A stretch of DNA of 64,000 nt from Atherinomorus stipes (GCA_023101725.1 JALJCO010008737.1:55001-119000); one strand, 5' to 3'; shown: positions 21,662 to 34,113, numbered from the stretch's first letter. Numbers and translations are program-made. The notes: generated by a model from the letters alone, not told the origin.

Positions 21662-23867
21662 TGCCCGGCCCCCAAAAAAGTCGCCAACAAAAAAAGGTCA
21701 AACATTTAACATTTGGTTGGACCGCCTTTAGCTTTGATTGCGGCAGCATTCGCTGTGTTTCCAGAAGCTTCTGCAATGTCACCAGATTTATTTGCATCCT
21801 GTTGCATCAATTTTTCACCAAGATCTTGATGATGATTGTAGAGTCTGACCACAGCACATCCCAAAGATTCTCAATGGGGTTCAGGTCTGGACTCTGTGGG
21901 GGCCAATCCATGTGTGAAAATGATGTCTGATGATCCCTGAACCATCTTTCACAATCTGAGCCCGATAAATTCTGGCACGGTCATCTTGGAATATGGCCGC
22001 GCCATCAGGAAAGAAACATCCATTGATGGAATAACCTGGTCATTCAGTATATTCAGGTATCAGCTGACCTCATTATCTGAGCTCATACTGTTGCTGAACC
22101 TGGACCTGAGCAACTGCAGCAACCCCAGATCATCACACTGCCCCCACAGGCTCATACAGTAGCACTAGGCATGATGCTGCATCACTTCATCTGCCTTTCC
22201 GGCCACATTTCTTCCTGGAAGACGATGGTCCACTATCCTTCCAGTTTTTCATAATGCTTTGGACTGTTCTGAACCCAGTTTTAGTAGTTTCTGCATCTCC
22301 TTAGATGTTTTCTCTGCTTGATGCCAATGATTTGACCCTTCTCAGACAGACTAACATCTTTTCCACGACCACGGATGTGTCTTTCAACATGGTTGTTTAG
22401 GAAATGAAAAGCAAGTCATTGCACCAGTTGGGGTTAAATAACTTGTTGCCAGCTGAAATATTATCGCCCATGCAGCAATTATCCAATAGGAGGCTCGTAC
22501 CTATTTGCTTAGTTAAATCCAGGTGGGGACTTTTTTTTTGGCCAGGCAGTGTATATATAGATCTATATATATTTTATGTATGTATGTGAATTAAGTTGAG
22601 TAGGGGTATTGGCCAACATATCCAACTTATTGGCCGATGCTGATACCAGCAAAAAACGCAAATATCGGCCACTAATGTATCGGTTTACCCTTAATCTACT
22701 GGTTAAACATGATTGTAAACACAGTAAATGAGTCAGAACCAGAGCTGGTCCAGTTCTAAGGAGCGTGAAAGTGAATGACTTTTCCTTGGCATTGAGCAGC
22801 TTTAAGTCTGAACTTGCTTAAGCCCCGTTTCCACTAACGGGCTCGGTTACGGATGGTACGTGTACATTTTTTGCATTTCCAAAAGCTAGAAACTGGGACT
22901 GGTACCAGAATATCCAGTCCAGTCCATCCTACATGTTTCTGTTGAGGTCCCTAAATTCTGTCCAGATGACCCCACGCTGCTCCAGTCATGTTGAGGTCCG
23001 GGTTCTGGGGAGGATCCAGTTCTTGTGTCGTATGTAGAGATGCACTGATCTGGTACCCAGATCGGATATCGGCTCCGATATTTTCCAATGAACTTGACCG
23101 GATATCGGATAAATGAGGCTGATCCGGTCATTTCTTTTCTTTCTGAAATATCATACACAATACAGTTAAAGCGATATTCTTTTGCCGCTATACACTTTAT
23201 TTGTTAATAAATAATATTACAGTAAGTACATTTATATCCGTAATAAAATATTTTTACAAGACTAAATGTTAATGTCAAGCCTGTTGCCTTCACTGACTTA
23301 TCGAGATAAACAGTTCATTCATTCAACAGTGATATCAGATTAGTATTGGCCGATACACTTAGCCCAGGTATCGGTATCTGATGGGAAAAACTGGATCGGT
23401 GGTGCATCTCTAGTCATATGACCTTTTCTTGGCTTCTCGACCAACAGGTTTCCATGGAGACCATTCCTGATGAGGTCTCGGCCAGTAATAATTGATAATA
23501 GATAAATAATTGATTTGATCACAGTTATGTTCCAGGATTTTTTTAAGGATTTGTTGTCATTACGAGGTTTTACCACGAGGGGGGGGGCACTTTTCTACTC
23601 TACATCAGTCCTGATAATTAATTCACCAGTGAATAATTAGTTAAAATGACATATTTAAGTTTAAACTCTTAGTTCTGATTATTTATTGATGAATTTTCAG
23701 ATTTTTATCAAATGTAAAGAGGAGCAAGAAAACATTGAGACTCCTGTTGATAATCAATAATCACATTGATTATAGCACCATGTGCATTGACAGATTAATG
23801 TGTTCTTACTGGGTCTTCTCTGTGTTTCAGGGACGCCGTCGTCAAATTATTCTCCATGTGCTTGTAG
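16876..23867 (+). CDS. sft2d2: SFT2 domain-containing protein 2 (Golgi/vesicle transport)
   Basis: Eight exons: 16876-16944, 17566-17655, 19469-19554, 19772-19853, 19940-19975, 20048-20106, 20188-20217 and 23831-23867 (TAG). They give 162 residues against about 160 for human SFT2D2. The start [13 protein letters not shown] matches the family. Then come WGTRMKGF, a first membrane helix (about 40-60), a second (64-82), the loop [19 protein letters not shown], a third helix ending TLCSAFWW, a fourth (126-146) with [20 protein letters not shown], and [15 protein letters not shown]2 proteins are small four-pass proteins that act in fusion of retrograde vesicles with the Golgi. The following gene tbx19 in the same orientation favours SFT2D2 over SFT2D1. 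Exon 1 to 2 is the least certain junction (GAG/GTGTTG donor). Confidence 0.9.
18228..18528. mobile_element. hAT-type MITE, 301 bp, exact 8-bp duplication
   Basis: TAGGGGTGGGGAAAAATATC mirrors GATATTTTTTCCCACCCCTA, with long matching arms through ATATTTTCATATGC and GCATATGAAATTAT. CTGGTATC stands on both sides (18220-18227 and 18529-18536), the 8-bp target duplication of hAT. Its interior holds several copies of GAAATCTCGCGAGATTT-like sequence, including the exact palindrome TCTCGCGAGA at 18332-18341. It lies in intron 2 of sft2d2. Confidence 0.8.
18977..19229. mobile_element. hAT-type MITE, second copy in the same intron
   Basis: TAGGGCTGGGAAAAAAAAAT and TTTTTTTCCCAGCCCTA are inverted ends. 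Flanks TTTTTTAG and TTTTTAAG agree at 7 of 8 positions. Arms and interior match 18228-18528, though the inner palindromes have mutated to forms such as TCTCACGAGA. Confidence 0.75.
20404..21303. mobile_element. hAT-type nonautonomous element, 900 bp, exact 8-bp duplication
   Basis: TAGGATTGTC and TACAACACTA form short inverted ends, and GTACCAGT is repeated exactly at 20396-20403 and 21304-21311. Terminal CGATACCGATACCGATAC and TGTCGATACCCGTG blocks are typical of this fish family. An internal 27-bp segment with GGGGGCGGGGCCTG is duplicated at about 20905-20950. No transposase frame survives. It lies in sft2d2 intron 7. Confidence 0.75.
21614..21658. repeat. (TA)n microsatellite
   Basis: AT-dinucleotide run preceded by poly-A, providing the TA target used by the adjacent Tc1. 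Confidence 0.9.
21659..22551 (-). mobile_element. Degenerate Tc1-like transposon, 893 bp
   Basis: Ends CACTGCCCGGCCCCCAAAAA and TTTTTTTGGCCAGGCAGTG are inverted copies in a TA context. On the minus strand [12 protein letters not shown] is readable (21844-21880 region), the conserved segment around the last catalytic Glu of Tc1 transposases. Length and stops show a dead, internally shortened copy. Confidence 0.7.
23035..23412. mobile_element. hAT-type MITE, 378 bp, near-exact duplication
   Basis: TAGAGATGCACTGATC and GATCGGTGGTGCATCTCTA are inverted ends; flanks GTCGTATG and GTCATATG agree at 7 of 8. GGATATCGGCTCCGATATTT and GTATTGGCCGATACACT lie inside. It sits in the last intron of sft2d2. 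Confidence 0.75.
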
Positions 23868-25979
23868 ACTTCTGACCAATCAGAGCGCAGGATGCTGTGG
23901 TGTGTATCCAATCAGCTGTCAGACTATTTCATTTCAAACTTTTTTTAATTTATTTAATTTTAAACAAAGTGTTTACTGAAAGTTTTTGCTCATCAGATTG
24001 AAACAAACGTGTTCAGAAACCAAAAGAAGGTGATTTTAATCTCGATGTGTTTATTAAAGTGTTGGTGAACAATCATAACGGCTTCGGTCACGGCTGCATC
24101 AGATCAGAACAAGTCCGGGTTAAATTTCCGAGAGGAGGAAAATTATTATTTCCTGCAAACATAAAAACAACATGACAGTTATTTCTGCTTTTTTGAAAAT
24201 GACAATCACAAACATATTTTTAAAAAGCTGCTCCATCTGAACGGGACTGAAGGATCCGAGGAATCCAGCTAATATAATTGTATTGATTTAATAACAAAGA
24301 AAAACTAATAGAATTTAATAAATAAAAACTGTTTATATCAAACTAAAACTGACTGCAATTACAATTATTATGTTAGTTTGACCAAAACTGGATGTTATAT
24401 AATTCATTTAAACCTGCTCCAAGGTTATAATAGTTTAAAATTTTTAATTAGTTTTAGTTTTGATCTAGTTTTGACTTTTTGTTTTTCAATTCAGTTAGTT
24501 TTCGTAGCAGCTTTGTTAGTTTTTTTATTAGTTTTTATTTTTTGGAAAATGCTTGATTTTAGTTTAGTTTTTATTAGTTTCAGTGTTTGTTTTATTCTAA
24601 GTTCTGCTGTGACTCGTTCGTTTTAATCAGTAGTTCCCCACCGCTGCTTTAAAACACCACTAATTGAGCGGGAAGGGCAGGAACCAATCACAGATGTGTG
24701 TTCAGACGCTCTAATTTGCATATTGGAAAGCATATATTGGAAGGATGAAGTGAAAGAACTGGAGATCTTCATGTTACCAAAGTGATATTTCTCTCTTCTG
24801 TAGCTTGCACACAGCTCATCAGATAATAAATAAACTAATCGGCACATTAGATGACTGCTAAAGTAACTACTACTAACCAAACATTTCTATAAAAAAGTAT
24901 TTCCAAGCATTAATCATGATGAATAAGCCAGGAGTTGTTATGATTGTTGGCAGCATCGTAGTAAACACTTAAATGTTCGTTTGTTGGAATGAAATGAAAA
25001 CATTTCAGATTGAGGTCTGTGTGGAGCCGCATCACATCTGGATGTTACATTTTTCTGTTGCTGAGTTGGTCCTGAATGTTTCACAAGTGTCATAAAAAAA
25101 CAAATAAATCTGTACAAAAGTAAGAAAATGAGGAAATATGTCGAAAAAATAAAACCACGAACAGAAAAAAATTGAAAAGCAAATATGCCAATAAAATGTT
25201 AAGATAGAAACAACTGAATAAAATACTCAATTTTAAGAAGAATTTACATAAATTTAAAAATCATGTTAAAAAAAAAATCCACATTTGACATTCATGAATT
25301 CCTCTTTATATTTCCTCATTTTTAAAGTTTGAGGATTTTTGTAACAAGATAATGAATAAGTGACTATGAGACTATAATTTCATTTCATTTCCATGTGTAT
25401 TTATAACCGGTCAAACGCTACATTTCACATACCTGTTATTAAACTTGCGAACCGAATAATTACGATGTCTTTGATTCTGTAAAGAGGAACCGGTTGTATC
25501 CAGATGCATCCGTTTCCTCTGAGGACATTTCTGTGTCTACATTTCCTTCAAACGGGCAGAAAAGCTGCTGATGAACAAAGTCATGAAGAAGAAGTCGTGT
25601 TTATTTTTTTGGGTGATATTTAATGTGTTGAAGCTGGTTCCATTTATCTTATTTTAATGTTTAGATTCAGGGAAAAATTATTTTAAGTGATTTTTTTTTT
25701 CACCTCTTTTTTTTTTTTTTTTAATAGCAGCATTGATGATCAACATTCAACATTTCCATTCCTGTCCTTGTTTATACGCCTCTATTCTTTCAGAAAAAGA
25801 TGTTTTTCTCACCTTCATTGCTGAAAACCCTTTCTGTTACTAAAATGAGCCACTTCACTCTGAAATGTGAAGTTCATCTGCAGATTTTTCTTAGAAGCGC
25901 CTTCTTTGTTATTTTATAAGTGTTTGTGGAGATGCAGATAAAACACATCAGATCCTGTAAATTAAATTCTGTCAGACTG
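23868..25979. other. sft2d2 3' UTR and following AT-rich DNA
   Basis: An ATTAAA at 24054 followed by GTGTTGG, and AATAAA at 24317, are candidate polyadenylation signals for sft2d2. From 24420 to 24590 a (TTTTAGTTTTG/A)n-rich low-complexity block occurs, of a type common in fish MITEs. No exon was seen. Confidence 0.4.
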
Positions 25980-26735
25980 GAAATAAAATAATTTCTGTAA
26001 AAATCCAGCATCAGTTTAACAAAGATTTTCCTGAAAGATTTAGTCTAGGTTTTTTGTTTTGTTTTGTTTGTAAAGATCAGTTGCCTAAATTAACTTAATT
26101 TCTCTTCAAGATGTTCAAAAAGTTGAATTGACTCCATGAGATTTTCTCATTGCCTTTGTTTTACACTAAATAAATGCCTTAAAAAGAATAAAACTATCAC
26201 AAAAAACCCTTAGTTTTCTTACAATCTTAACTTAAGGGGTTCTTGTTTTCAACCAGTTACCAAAAGAAAAAGTTAAGTCATTTAAATTTCCTTAAAATCT
26301 TCACGTTTAAGATATTCTCTTCACCTCAATGCTGATATTATGGAAAACTTTACATTTAGTTAAGGTGTTCTGAAAAATAAAACGATTTGTGTAAAAATCT
26401 ACCATCAATTTAACAAAATGCAACATTTTCCTCAAAGTCGTAGTCTAGTTTTTTGTTTTTTTTAAAGATCAGTTGCCTAAATTTACTTCATTTCTCCCCA
26501 AGATGTTCAAAAAGTTCAATTGACCTCATGAGATTTTCTTATTGCCTTTGGTTTACACCAAAGAAACACCCTAAAAAGAATAAAACCATCACAAAAGACC
26601 CTTAGTTGCCTTAAAATTTGACTTGAGGTTTCAATTTTCAAAAGTCACCAAAACCAGCTTTTGTCTTGTCATTAGAATTTTCCTTGTGTTTAATATATTC
26701 TCTTCACCTTAAAGACCTTTACATTTAGTTAAAGG
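25980..26735. repeat. Tandem duplication, two ~370-bp units
   Basis: Unit 1 (about 25980-26365) and unit 2 (about 26375-26735) share the same ordered blocks: AGATCAGTTGCCTAAATT, AAGATGTTCAAAAAGTT, CATGAGATTTTCT, AAAAAGAATAAAAC and TTTACATTTAGTTAA. They are about 85 percent alike by eye. A TTAA-target MITE sits exactly in the second TTTACATTTAGTTAA block. Confidence 0.65.
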
Positions 26736-27528
26736 AGTGATGACATAGCAGTTAAAAACTAGTTTCTGTTGTTGGCATTACTTTATATGTAAATACTCCA
26801 AGGAAAAAAACGGCATTTTTTACAGCGGAGTATTGTTTTGAAACGCCAGACCTCACTTCCTCAGTAATACAGTTGGGACCGGTGATGATATGGAGCTTTA
26901 CCCGGAGACCACGTTGACTTCATTTTGATTGGCTACACCTTATTTGGCTATGACCTTATTTGGAGAATCTAGGTCAAGCTGCCGTCGGAGTTTGCTAAAG
27001 GCTAACTGCTAGCAACATATGCACTTCAGACAGTGAGCAACGTTTATCAGACAAGACAGCATTTAGAAAATAAATAAACTTACAGGTAATGACAAGGTTG
27101 TGGCCCCCTCCCTCAGTGTTGCTGCAGAAGTTTTCTTTTAAATCCATTTGTTTGAAAATCCAGACCTGACTGCACAGAAGTTACTACCAGCTCCATACAC
27201 GAAGCTGAATCAGACAGGGAGGGGAGGGGGGAGCGGACGGTGCATAAACCGTTAGGAGAGAGAGGGGGGGGGGGGGGGGGCGCTGTTTACTTGATAGTGT
27301 GCTCTTATTGGAGCAATTAAATTACGAAAAAAAGTAGAATGATAGAACTACGTAGAATGATAGCCTGCTGTCTGATTCAACTGTTTCTGAGCAGAGAGAC
27401 AAAGCTGACAGACCATAAACAGGAACTTTGATTCTCACTCTGAACATTCACATGGCCTCATCAGTGCACAACAGATCATATTATACCCCCAAAACCCCAG
27501 AAAAGTGATATTTGATGTCATAGCACCT
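26733..27528 (+). mobile_element. TTAA-target MITE, copy 1, 796 bp
   Basis: The element starts AGGAGTGATGACATAGC and ends GATGTCATAGCACCT, inverted at the first ~14 bases, and is bordered by TTAA on both sides (26729-26732 and 27529-27532). Copies 2-4 at 38182, 42347 and 51756 share the entire body, including GCGGAGTATTGTTTTG, AGACCACGTTGACTTCATTT and a poly-G run. TTAA duplication points to piggyBac or Kolobok ancestry. No transposase is coded. Confidence 0.8.
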
Positions 27529-29599
27529 TTAAGCTGTCCAGCAAAAGAACTTAAGATTTCCCTTAAAATTTTATTTGATGTTTGCTTAAAATTTCAGTAA
27601 ATGTCATTAAGATTTAGTGGAATTTTTCACTTATTGGGTCTTTTCCACGAGACATCTTGAATTTGTTTAAACGTCAAACAAAAGACTTTATGGAAAAATA
27701 TTCCCTTAAATCTTTTCCAAACTCATTTAAATTATCAGGGATTTGTTTCCTGCTTTGTTCTTATATCTGGCAATTCCTTTTAAGATCGTTATTTTAAGAT
27801 TTTCCTTCAAGTCCAAATGAAAGTTTTCATGATATAATGTTTTTTTTAACTATGCAAACCCTTTAACAGATATTAGTCGCAGATTTAAGTGAATACCTTA
27901 GAAAAGTAGAAATTAAGCCTTAAATGTAACACTAACATGCAAAAAGTTAAATTTTTGGGAGGTTTTTTAGGTTCAACTTTGCCCAACTCATGGGTATTCC
28001 AGTTTTGTGGCAAACATTGTTTCGTCCTTATCTGAGCTCTAGTTGTAGATGATTTAGTTACTTTTTTCAGATTTTTTTCTCATCAAAATACTGTTAAAAT
28101 TTAATTTAAAAGTAAGTTAAATGCATAAAATTAAATAAAAAATAATTTAAGTTTAAATTTCTTGCTGATGGATTTATCTATCCAAATCTTTGTTTCCTTG
28201 TTTTTTCATTTCTTGCTGACATTCTCAGGTCTCTGCTTTATTTCTCATTTTATAAAAATGAGATTGAGTTCTGGGTTAAATGACTTAATCAGAATCAGTC
28301 ACATTAAAGTTTTGTTTAGTTTCTGGCTTCATGTTAAAAATGAGTTCTGTAAAAGTGTGGGTGTTTGCCTTGTATTTGACTTGAATAAACACCCTCCTGT
28401 CTCAGAAGCAGCTTCTGTGATGTGTGGCATCAAATCCGACACTTAACGTCAGTCTGAAACATAAATTTAGTCGAACAGGTAAAGTTGTTCCAACGACGGC
28501 GTCAGCTGGTTTTCTGTTTACCTGCCGTCCTGCTTCGTGTCGTCTTTATGCCTGTTAAGTCTCTAAAGCCTGTAATCTCAGCCCTCCATGGCTGGCTGAT
28601 TAAAACACACACACACACTCCCTTTTTGAGGCCGTCCAGATATCGTATATCGTTTGTGTGTCCGTCCAGATGTTCTCCACTTGGATTTGACCTATTCTCC
28701 ATTACATGCTGATCTGAGCAGCTTATGGTGTTTTTCTTCAACGCCGTGGTATGACATTTAGACCTGCGGGGGGAGGCGCCGCGTCCAGAGACAACTGATA
28801 TCACTCGTTTGCTTCAGTTGATTAGATGATTTGTTAGATTGTGTCCTCATCTGGATCCTGATTGATCTGATTTTAGCTTTCTGGGCTGTAAACATCGATT
28901 TTTCTGTGAAAAAAACACCTGAATATTAAGACGGGCACGCCACGGAGGCTTCAGATCTATTCAGGTTGCTTTGCAGACGGGATTTAAGTCTGAACTTGGT
29001 GTAGACCACTTGGATCAGAGACCTGGTCCTGATGTCCCTCCAGTCTTGCTTTACCTCAGGTCACTGATAGAGAAATTGCTCTCATGTCCATCACTCTGGA
29101 TCTCTGTTTATTTGGCTTCATTTGTTTCTCTCTCTGGTTCGACCCATCTTTAGGAGAATGTCCCGCCTGCAGCTTGCAGGACGAGGCGGAGTCAGATATC
29201 AGGCGGGGACAGACATCCGACTCCACCCACATTACCATTTTGAGTCTTTTGTTCCAACCCTTCCTCCTGTCCCTAAGCCCTACTCCTAACCAACCTATCT
29301 GGCCACGCCCATCAGATGTCCAACGCCCCCCAATATTAGACTTTAAGCCGGAGCCAGGGCCTCTTGGTGTTTTGTCCAAACCCAGTTCCTCCTGGACCCT
29401 CCGATTTATTTTTTTTAGAGGATTTTTGGGGCTCTTGTGGCCTTTATCTGACAGGTGCTGGACAGGAAAGAGAACAGAGAGAGTGGGGGAAGACCTGCAG
29501 CAAAGGGTCTGAGGCTGGGAATTGAACCTGAACAGGTAGCTTCTGTACACAGGACCCTCAGATTCACAGAAATAGCCCCCTTCTCTTTTAGGGGCCAAA
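27529..29599. other. Intergenic sequence with a degenerate fish repeat
   Basis: Mostly AT-rich to 28450. From 29130 a GC-richer block carries GGACGAGGCGGAGTCAGA and ACTCCACCCAC motifs that look repeat-derived. 29452-29540 (GACAGGAAAGAGAACAGAG, then GACCTGCAGCAAAGGG and GGGAATTGAACC) resembles a widespread teleost interspersed repeat. Overlapping 142- and 180-residue open frames on the two strands show no protein-like conservation. Confidence 0.4.
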
Positions 29600-29800
29600 G
29601 AATGGAGGAAATCTAGACCTACAGTTGGAGCCTAAGTGACCGACGAGTGTCTGGATGATCGGTGCTGATTGATCTCCCAAAGACAAGGAGATAAATACAG
29701 ATCTTTGGGCTCTTTTTCCCAGTTGCTGACCCCATAGCATGATGGCACCACTACCGTGCTTCACTGTGGGAATGGGGATATTAGATGTTATCTGGACCAT
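29600..29800 (-). pseudogene. Tc1-like transposase fragment
   Basis: Minus-strand PTVKHGSGAIMLWG is the conserved P.VKHGGGSIMLWG segment of Tc1 transposases, upstream of the second catalytic Asp. Only a short piece remains. Confidence 0.55.
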
Positions 29801-29949
29801 TTATGCTCTGTTTATGTGCGTAAACAGGCTCTTTTTTTTCAAATGTAGCTGTTCTCATACTTTCCTACCTTTCGTTGCCATGGTTGCGAGGTAATACATT
29901 CACCAGAGGGCAGTGCAGAGTTGGGATGTCTCGACTACAAGTTTTCCTG

Positions 29950-30085
29950 GTACAGTAGGCTTTATGCACAACTCCACTACTTCCTGAACTTCAGCTAGCT
30001 CCTTTTTTTTCCTGTCTTTCATTATTAGACAAACTGATTAAACTGTGTGTGCCTGACCTCAGTAACCATGACGACAATGGCCGTA
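29950..30085. mobile_element. Partial copy of the palindromic MITE at 506-722
   Basis: It shares GCACAACTCCACTACTTCC, GAACTTCAG and the inner arm TGCCTGACCTCAGTAACCAT, which is the reverse complement of part of the first copy. The second half is missing. Confidence 0.5.
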
Positions 30086-31548
30086 CAGACCCAGATTGTC
30101 CATAAAAGTCCACAAAAACTTGGCAGTATTCCTCCATTTTGCTCGTTCAATGTAATCCAAGTGTCCTGAGTGGGTAGCGTCCATAATTTACTTAAAACGA
30201 CAAAATTTAGTGTATTTTCATAGCTGAAACAGTAGAACATCGCACTTCCCCGAAGCACATCTGTGCAAATTCGCGACACTGCGGAAGTTGTGGTAGACCA
30301 AACCAGACGAGAGCACGCGTTCAGTGCCCACTCTGCCGATAAGGCAAGCGTAGAAGACGCCAACCCCTCTTGTGTTTGTCCGCAACTCGTTCGCTCTTAG
30401 CACAATGTAAACAGCGAATCTCTTCTTCTACACTTGCATTATTGACGGAGTAGGTGCTGAATGCTGCAGCTTCCACAGTGTCATGAACTCATATGGACGT
30501 GCATCGCGGAAGTGCGATGTACTACTGTTGAGCGCTGGTAACCTCCATTATATGAAAGTTGGGGGAAGACACCCCCCATCTCTGGCTGCATTTGAGATAT
30601 TAAAAAAGTGCTCCAGTCTTGCTCATCATGAGGGGGAGTAGAAGATGATTCTGTGGGTGTACTACTCCTTTAAAAGATCCCTCTATGACCCTGCAGGTCA
30701 CGTTGATCTTAGTTAATGTCAGAAAAACAGGGTGACCAGTAAAATAGCATCATCACGTTGTCATGGTGATATCAGAGCGCTGTCTGAGATCATAAATCAG
30801 CTTTCTAACCAGCAGAGATGTGTGATAGTCAAGTCTCCTGGAAGATGCTTCCCATAAAGGGTCATAAACATTTTACTCGTCTGAATGGGGACGCTACACG
30901 AACGCAGAGAAAACCGGTGTCCGGGTTATCGTGATCAGACCCGCAGACAGACCAGTTCAAACCGAAATTTATCATGACCGAAACATGCCGCTGTATCCCA
31001 GGACCAGTCCAGACCGGACCAGTCCAAGCTGTGGGGCCGGCCGGGGTCGGCAGGATGAGGAAACTTTTTCTGATTAATTTCTCTCTGATATTTATGACTT
31101 CATGATAAAAAGCAGTCGTCGAGCCTTCAGGCTGGTTTTTCTCATCTGGAATCAAAATCCACGGCTCAGTCCAGCATTGCTCTCTAAGCACTCTTCTTCA
31201 TCATCATCCTCTTCTTCTTGGATCTTGGTTTATTTTACTAACATTTACGACTTTTTGGTGCCACAAAATAACTCTTGTAGCTTCTTTTTCTTCCACTCAT
31301 GTTAAACCTGTGCAGGTTGGTTTTCCTCCCTCTCCAACTCCTTTCATGTTTGTTTTCTTACAGATTTTACTGGTTTCTGTTGTTTTTTCCAGATTAACGA
31401 CCTCGTATCTGTTTCTATCAGATTATATTCCCCCACTTTTCCTCTCATCAGCCCTTTTCTCTTTGACTGTAAAGTGTTTAAACTGGCTCTGTTAAATGTG
31501 GACGGAGCCGCAGTGAAATTAAACCTGAGCAGCAGATCGAGGTTAACA

Positions 31549-31589
<41 letters not shown>

Positions 31590-33732
31590 GGAGCGAGCTA
31601 CGGTCAGACTGTGATGGTTTGTGATCCCGTCATTTGGAGGCTGAGCAGCTTCCTCTCGTCATTCATCCACTCTGTTGGGATTCAGCATCGTTCCGGACGC
31701 TCGGCAGGTGAGTTCACTCCCATTAATCACTTATTACCACAAATTATTTCATTATTCTACCACAGAAATTATGTTTCACAAGTTTTTACTGCACTTTATA
31801 AAGTTTTTTTAAACATTTATCCATATTTTTCTGTAAAATAATAATAAAAAAATTATTAATTCAATGTTTTAATTAAAATTATGATAAAATACTTAAATTA
31901 AACAAAAGATTTGCATATTTATACACTTCTACAGTGGAAGATAAAAGTGAGGACAAAAAGATGAGGTCACAAATATACAAATCTATCCTCAATTTATGTA
32001 AGATTTTCACTTAAAGTTACATTTAAAGCCTTAAATGAATCATTCTTACAAAAATCCTAATTATTTCTTATTCATTATGTAATTTTAGTCAATGTTTTTG
32101 AATAATTTAAATCTATTGTTGAGTAAAACCATACTCAATTTGTTTCATAATTTCCAAAATATTAAATTGGTTCAGAAAGGATCAATTTAATCTGTATTAT
32201 ATTATATTCTATTTTTAAACTGACATTCCTGTTAAAAGGTCAATTCTGCCTCATTTCACACCCAAAAATCAACATTTAGAAAAAGCCTCAAGGTTTTAAA
32301 ATAGTTTAATTCAATTATTTATTAATTATTAATGGTAAATGTAAATGGTAAATTCCTCTGCGTCTGCATTTCATCATTAAAACTGAATTAAATCTTATTG
32401 ATTATAAAAGTAGAAACTATATTTACATGGAAATAGTTATTTTTAAATGCCTGACTAAATTCTCAATGTGATGTGTGTGTTTATTAAAGACGACAGAAAA
32501 AATGTGTTATTACTTCTGATGTGGAGATTTTGGGTCACATTTACTATTAACACCTTTTAGATTGTGTGAATGTAAAAACTCTGACTTCTCTGGATAATAA
32601 AACCATAAAGAAAATGTATAAAACTGAAAAAGCAACCTCAGCTGTCGGCATTGAGCTCTGAAGCGAGTGTCAAAACCAAGACATGAGCGTGCAGACAAGC
32701 TGCTGAGCTGTGTGGAAATGATAAGAATATGAAATTATGCAACAAGTTCAATAATATGTATAATTTATCTGCTAATTTTAAGATCAAACAATCCTTAAAA
32801 AGCTGATGAAAGATGCTCACACATTAAAATCTCCTTAAAAACTCCACATTTAGATCCAGTTTCATTTCAGGACTAATTTCATTTTACACAGAAATCCTCA
32901 TTCAGATGAATTAATGTAATTTATAAACCAACATTAACTCATTTTCATTTAAACGGATTAGAAGAAAGAAGATTTTACAAACAAAAATTGTTGAGTTTGA
33001 GCCTCATGCAGTTTTTTAAAACTTCATAAATGGAGAAAACTGATCATTATAACATGTAGGTGAAAAATACTGAGGACTTCTACTTAACGTCCATCCAGCT
33101 GTGACTTCTCAAAGCTTTAAAACATGAAGGAAAAATGCTCAGGGTTAAATTTTATGGATGTTGGTTGCCATCATCCTCATTTTTCAACATCCAAGTCTAA
33201 ATTTAAGGTTTGAAATGATCTTTATTGACCCAGAGAGTCACATTTCTGACCGTAATCATCACAGAAATGCTGATGACTAACCAGCAGCAGTCGGAACAGA
33301 TTCTGCTGTTAGACAGGATGGACCGGAGTCTCTTCCAGGTCCTGGATCTGATCAGGACGATGGTCCTAACTGGTGTTAAACACTCTGCAACTAAAGCTGA
33401 TGGATTTACTTCTCACAGCAGCAACAATCAGCTTCTGATCAGTTACACGAGCAGAATATTGACAGGAAAACACTGATAAAGCCAGTTCTTCTTCTCTATT
33501 TATTCTCTTATAAACTGTTTGGTAGGAAAGTTGGACAATAATTCTGTTTAAGAGTCTGAAAGTATGTGTGAAACAGCAGGATCTGTCAGGTGTTGAGTAA
33601 AGACGTCGGGAGGTTGATGTGAGAAGGTTAAACATCATTCACTGTAATATTTCGTAAACACTGTGCTTAACACAGAAGAAGAAACACAGGTGTACACATA
33701 TACTAATTAACGCGTCATGGTGCAGAACTTCA
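30086..33732. other. Intergenic sequence, no gene seen
   Basis: It contains a (GA)n run at 31554-31588 and otherwise unique-looking, often AT-rich DNA. Open frames here are short and lack coding character. A 112-residue minus-strand frame at 30025-30363 is unrecognised. Confidence 0.35.
31554..31588. repeat. (GA)n microsatellite
   Basis: Uninterrupted GA run of about 35 bases between sft2d2 and tbx19. Confidence 0.95.
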
Positions 33733-33830
33733 TGTAATAATAATAATAATAACAATCAAACATTTTATTTTAAAAGCACCTTTCAAAACACCCAAGGACA
33801 CTGTACAAGGAACAATTAAAAACCATTAAA
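33733..33830 (-). repeat. LINE/SINE 3' tail
   Basis: On the minus strand, TTGGGTGTTTTGAAAGGTGC followed by TTTTAAAATAAAATG is the 3' tail shared by many fish L2/CR1-type LINEs and their SINEs; the ATT/AAT repeat lies beside it. Confidence 0.5.
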
Positions 33831-34110
33831 AGCATAAAAAACAGTAATAACACAGAGGACAGCACTGCATAAGTTGTTTAGGTACATTTAATTTGAGTCT
33901 GCTGTCATTTATTTATTCTAACATATGTAAGAAAAGTGTTATTTCTGTTTTATATCTGAAAAGAACAATAACATTAATAACGGACATATGAAATCTGAAT
34001 TTCTGATTTTATAATATGAAGGAGTTTTGGAAAAAACTTAGACTAAACCTTCTCCTTAATTATCGTACTCATTATTAGTATTTTTTTTCTATTTACTGTT
34101 TTTTGCTGAT

Positions 34111-34113
<3 letters not shown>

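Larger units (their letters stand above)
21322..22693. mobile_element. hAT-type MITE with nested Tc1, exact 8-bp duplication
   Basis: TAAGGATCAACCGATACA is mirrored by TGTATCGGTTTACCCTTA, and ATCTACTG stands on both sides (21314-21321 and 22694-22701). Inner blocks match the copy at 2611-2965. A Tc1 element (21659-22551) has inserted into its (TA)n run. The element abuts the preceding hAT: only two bases separate their target duplications. Confidence 0.75.

Noticed and set aside
29056..29598. 180-residue minus-strand frame overlapping a 142-residue plus-strand frame
   Set aside because: Neither has a recognisable domain or exon signals. The region ends in a common fish interspersed repeat, and overlapping long frames in GC-richer repeat DNA are expected by chance.
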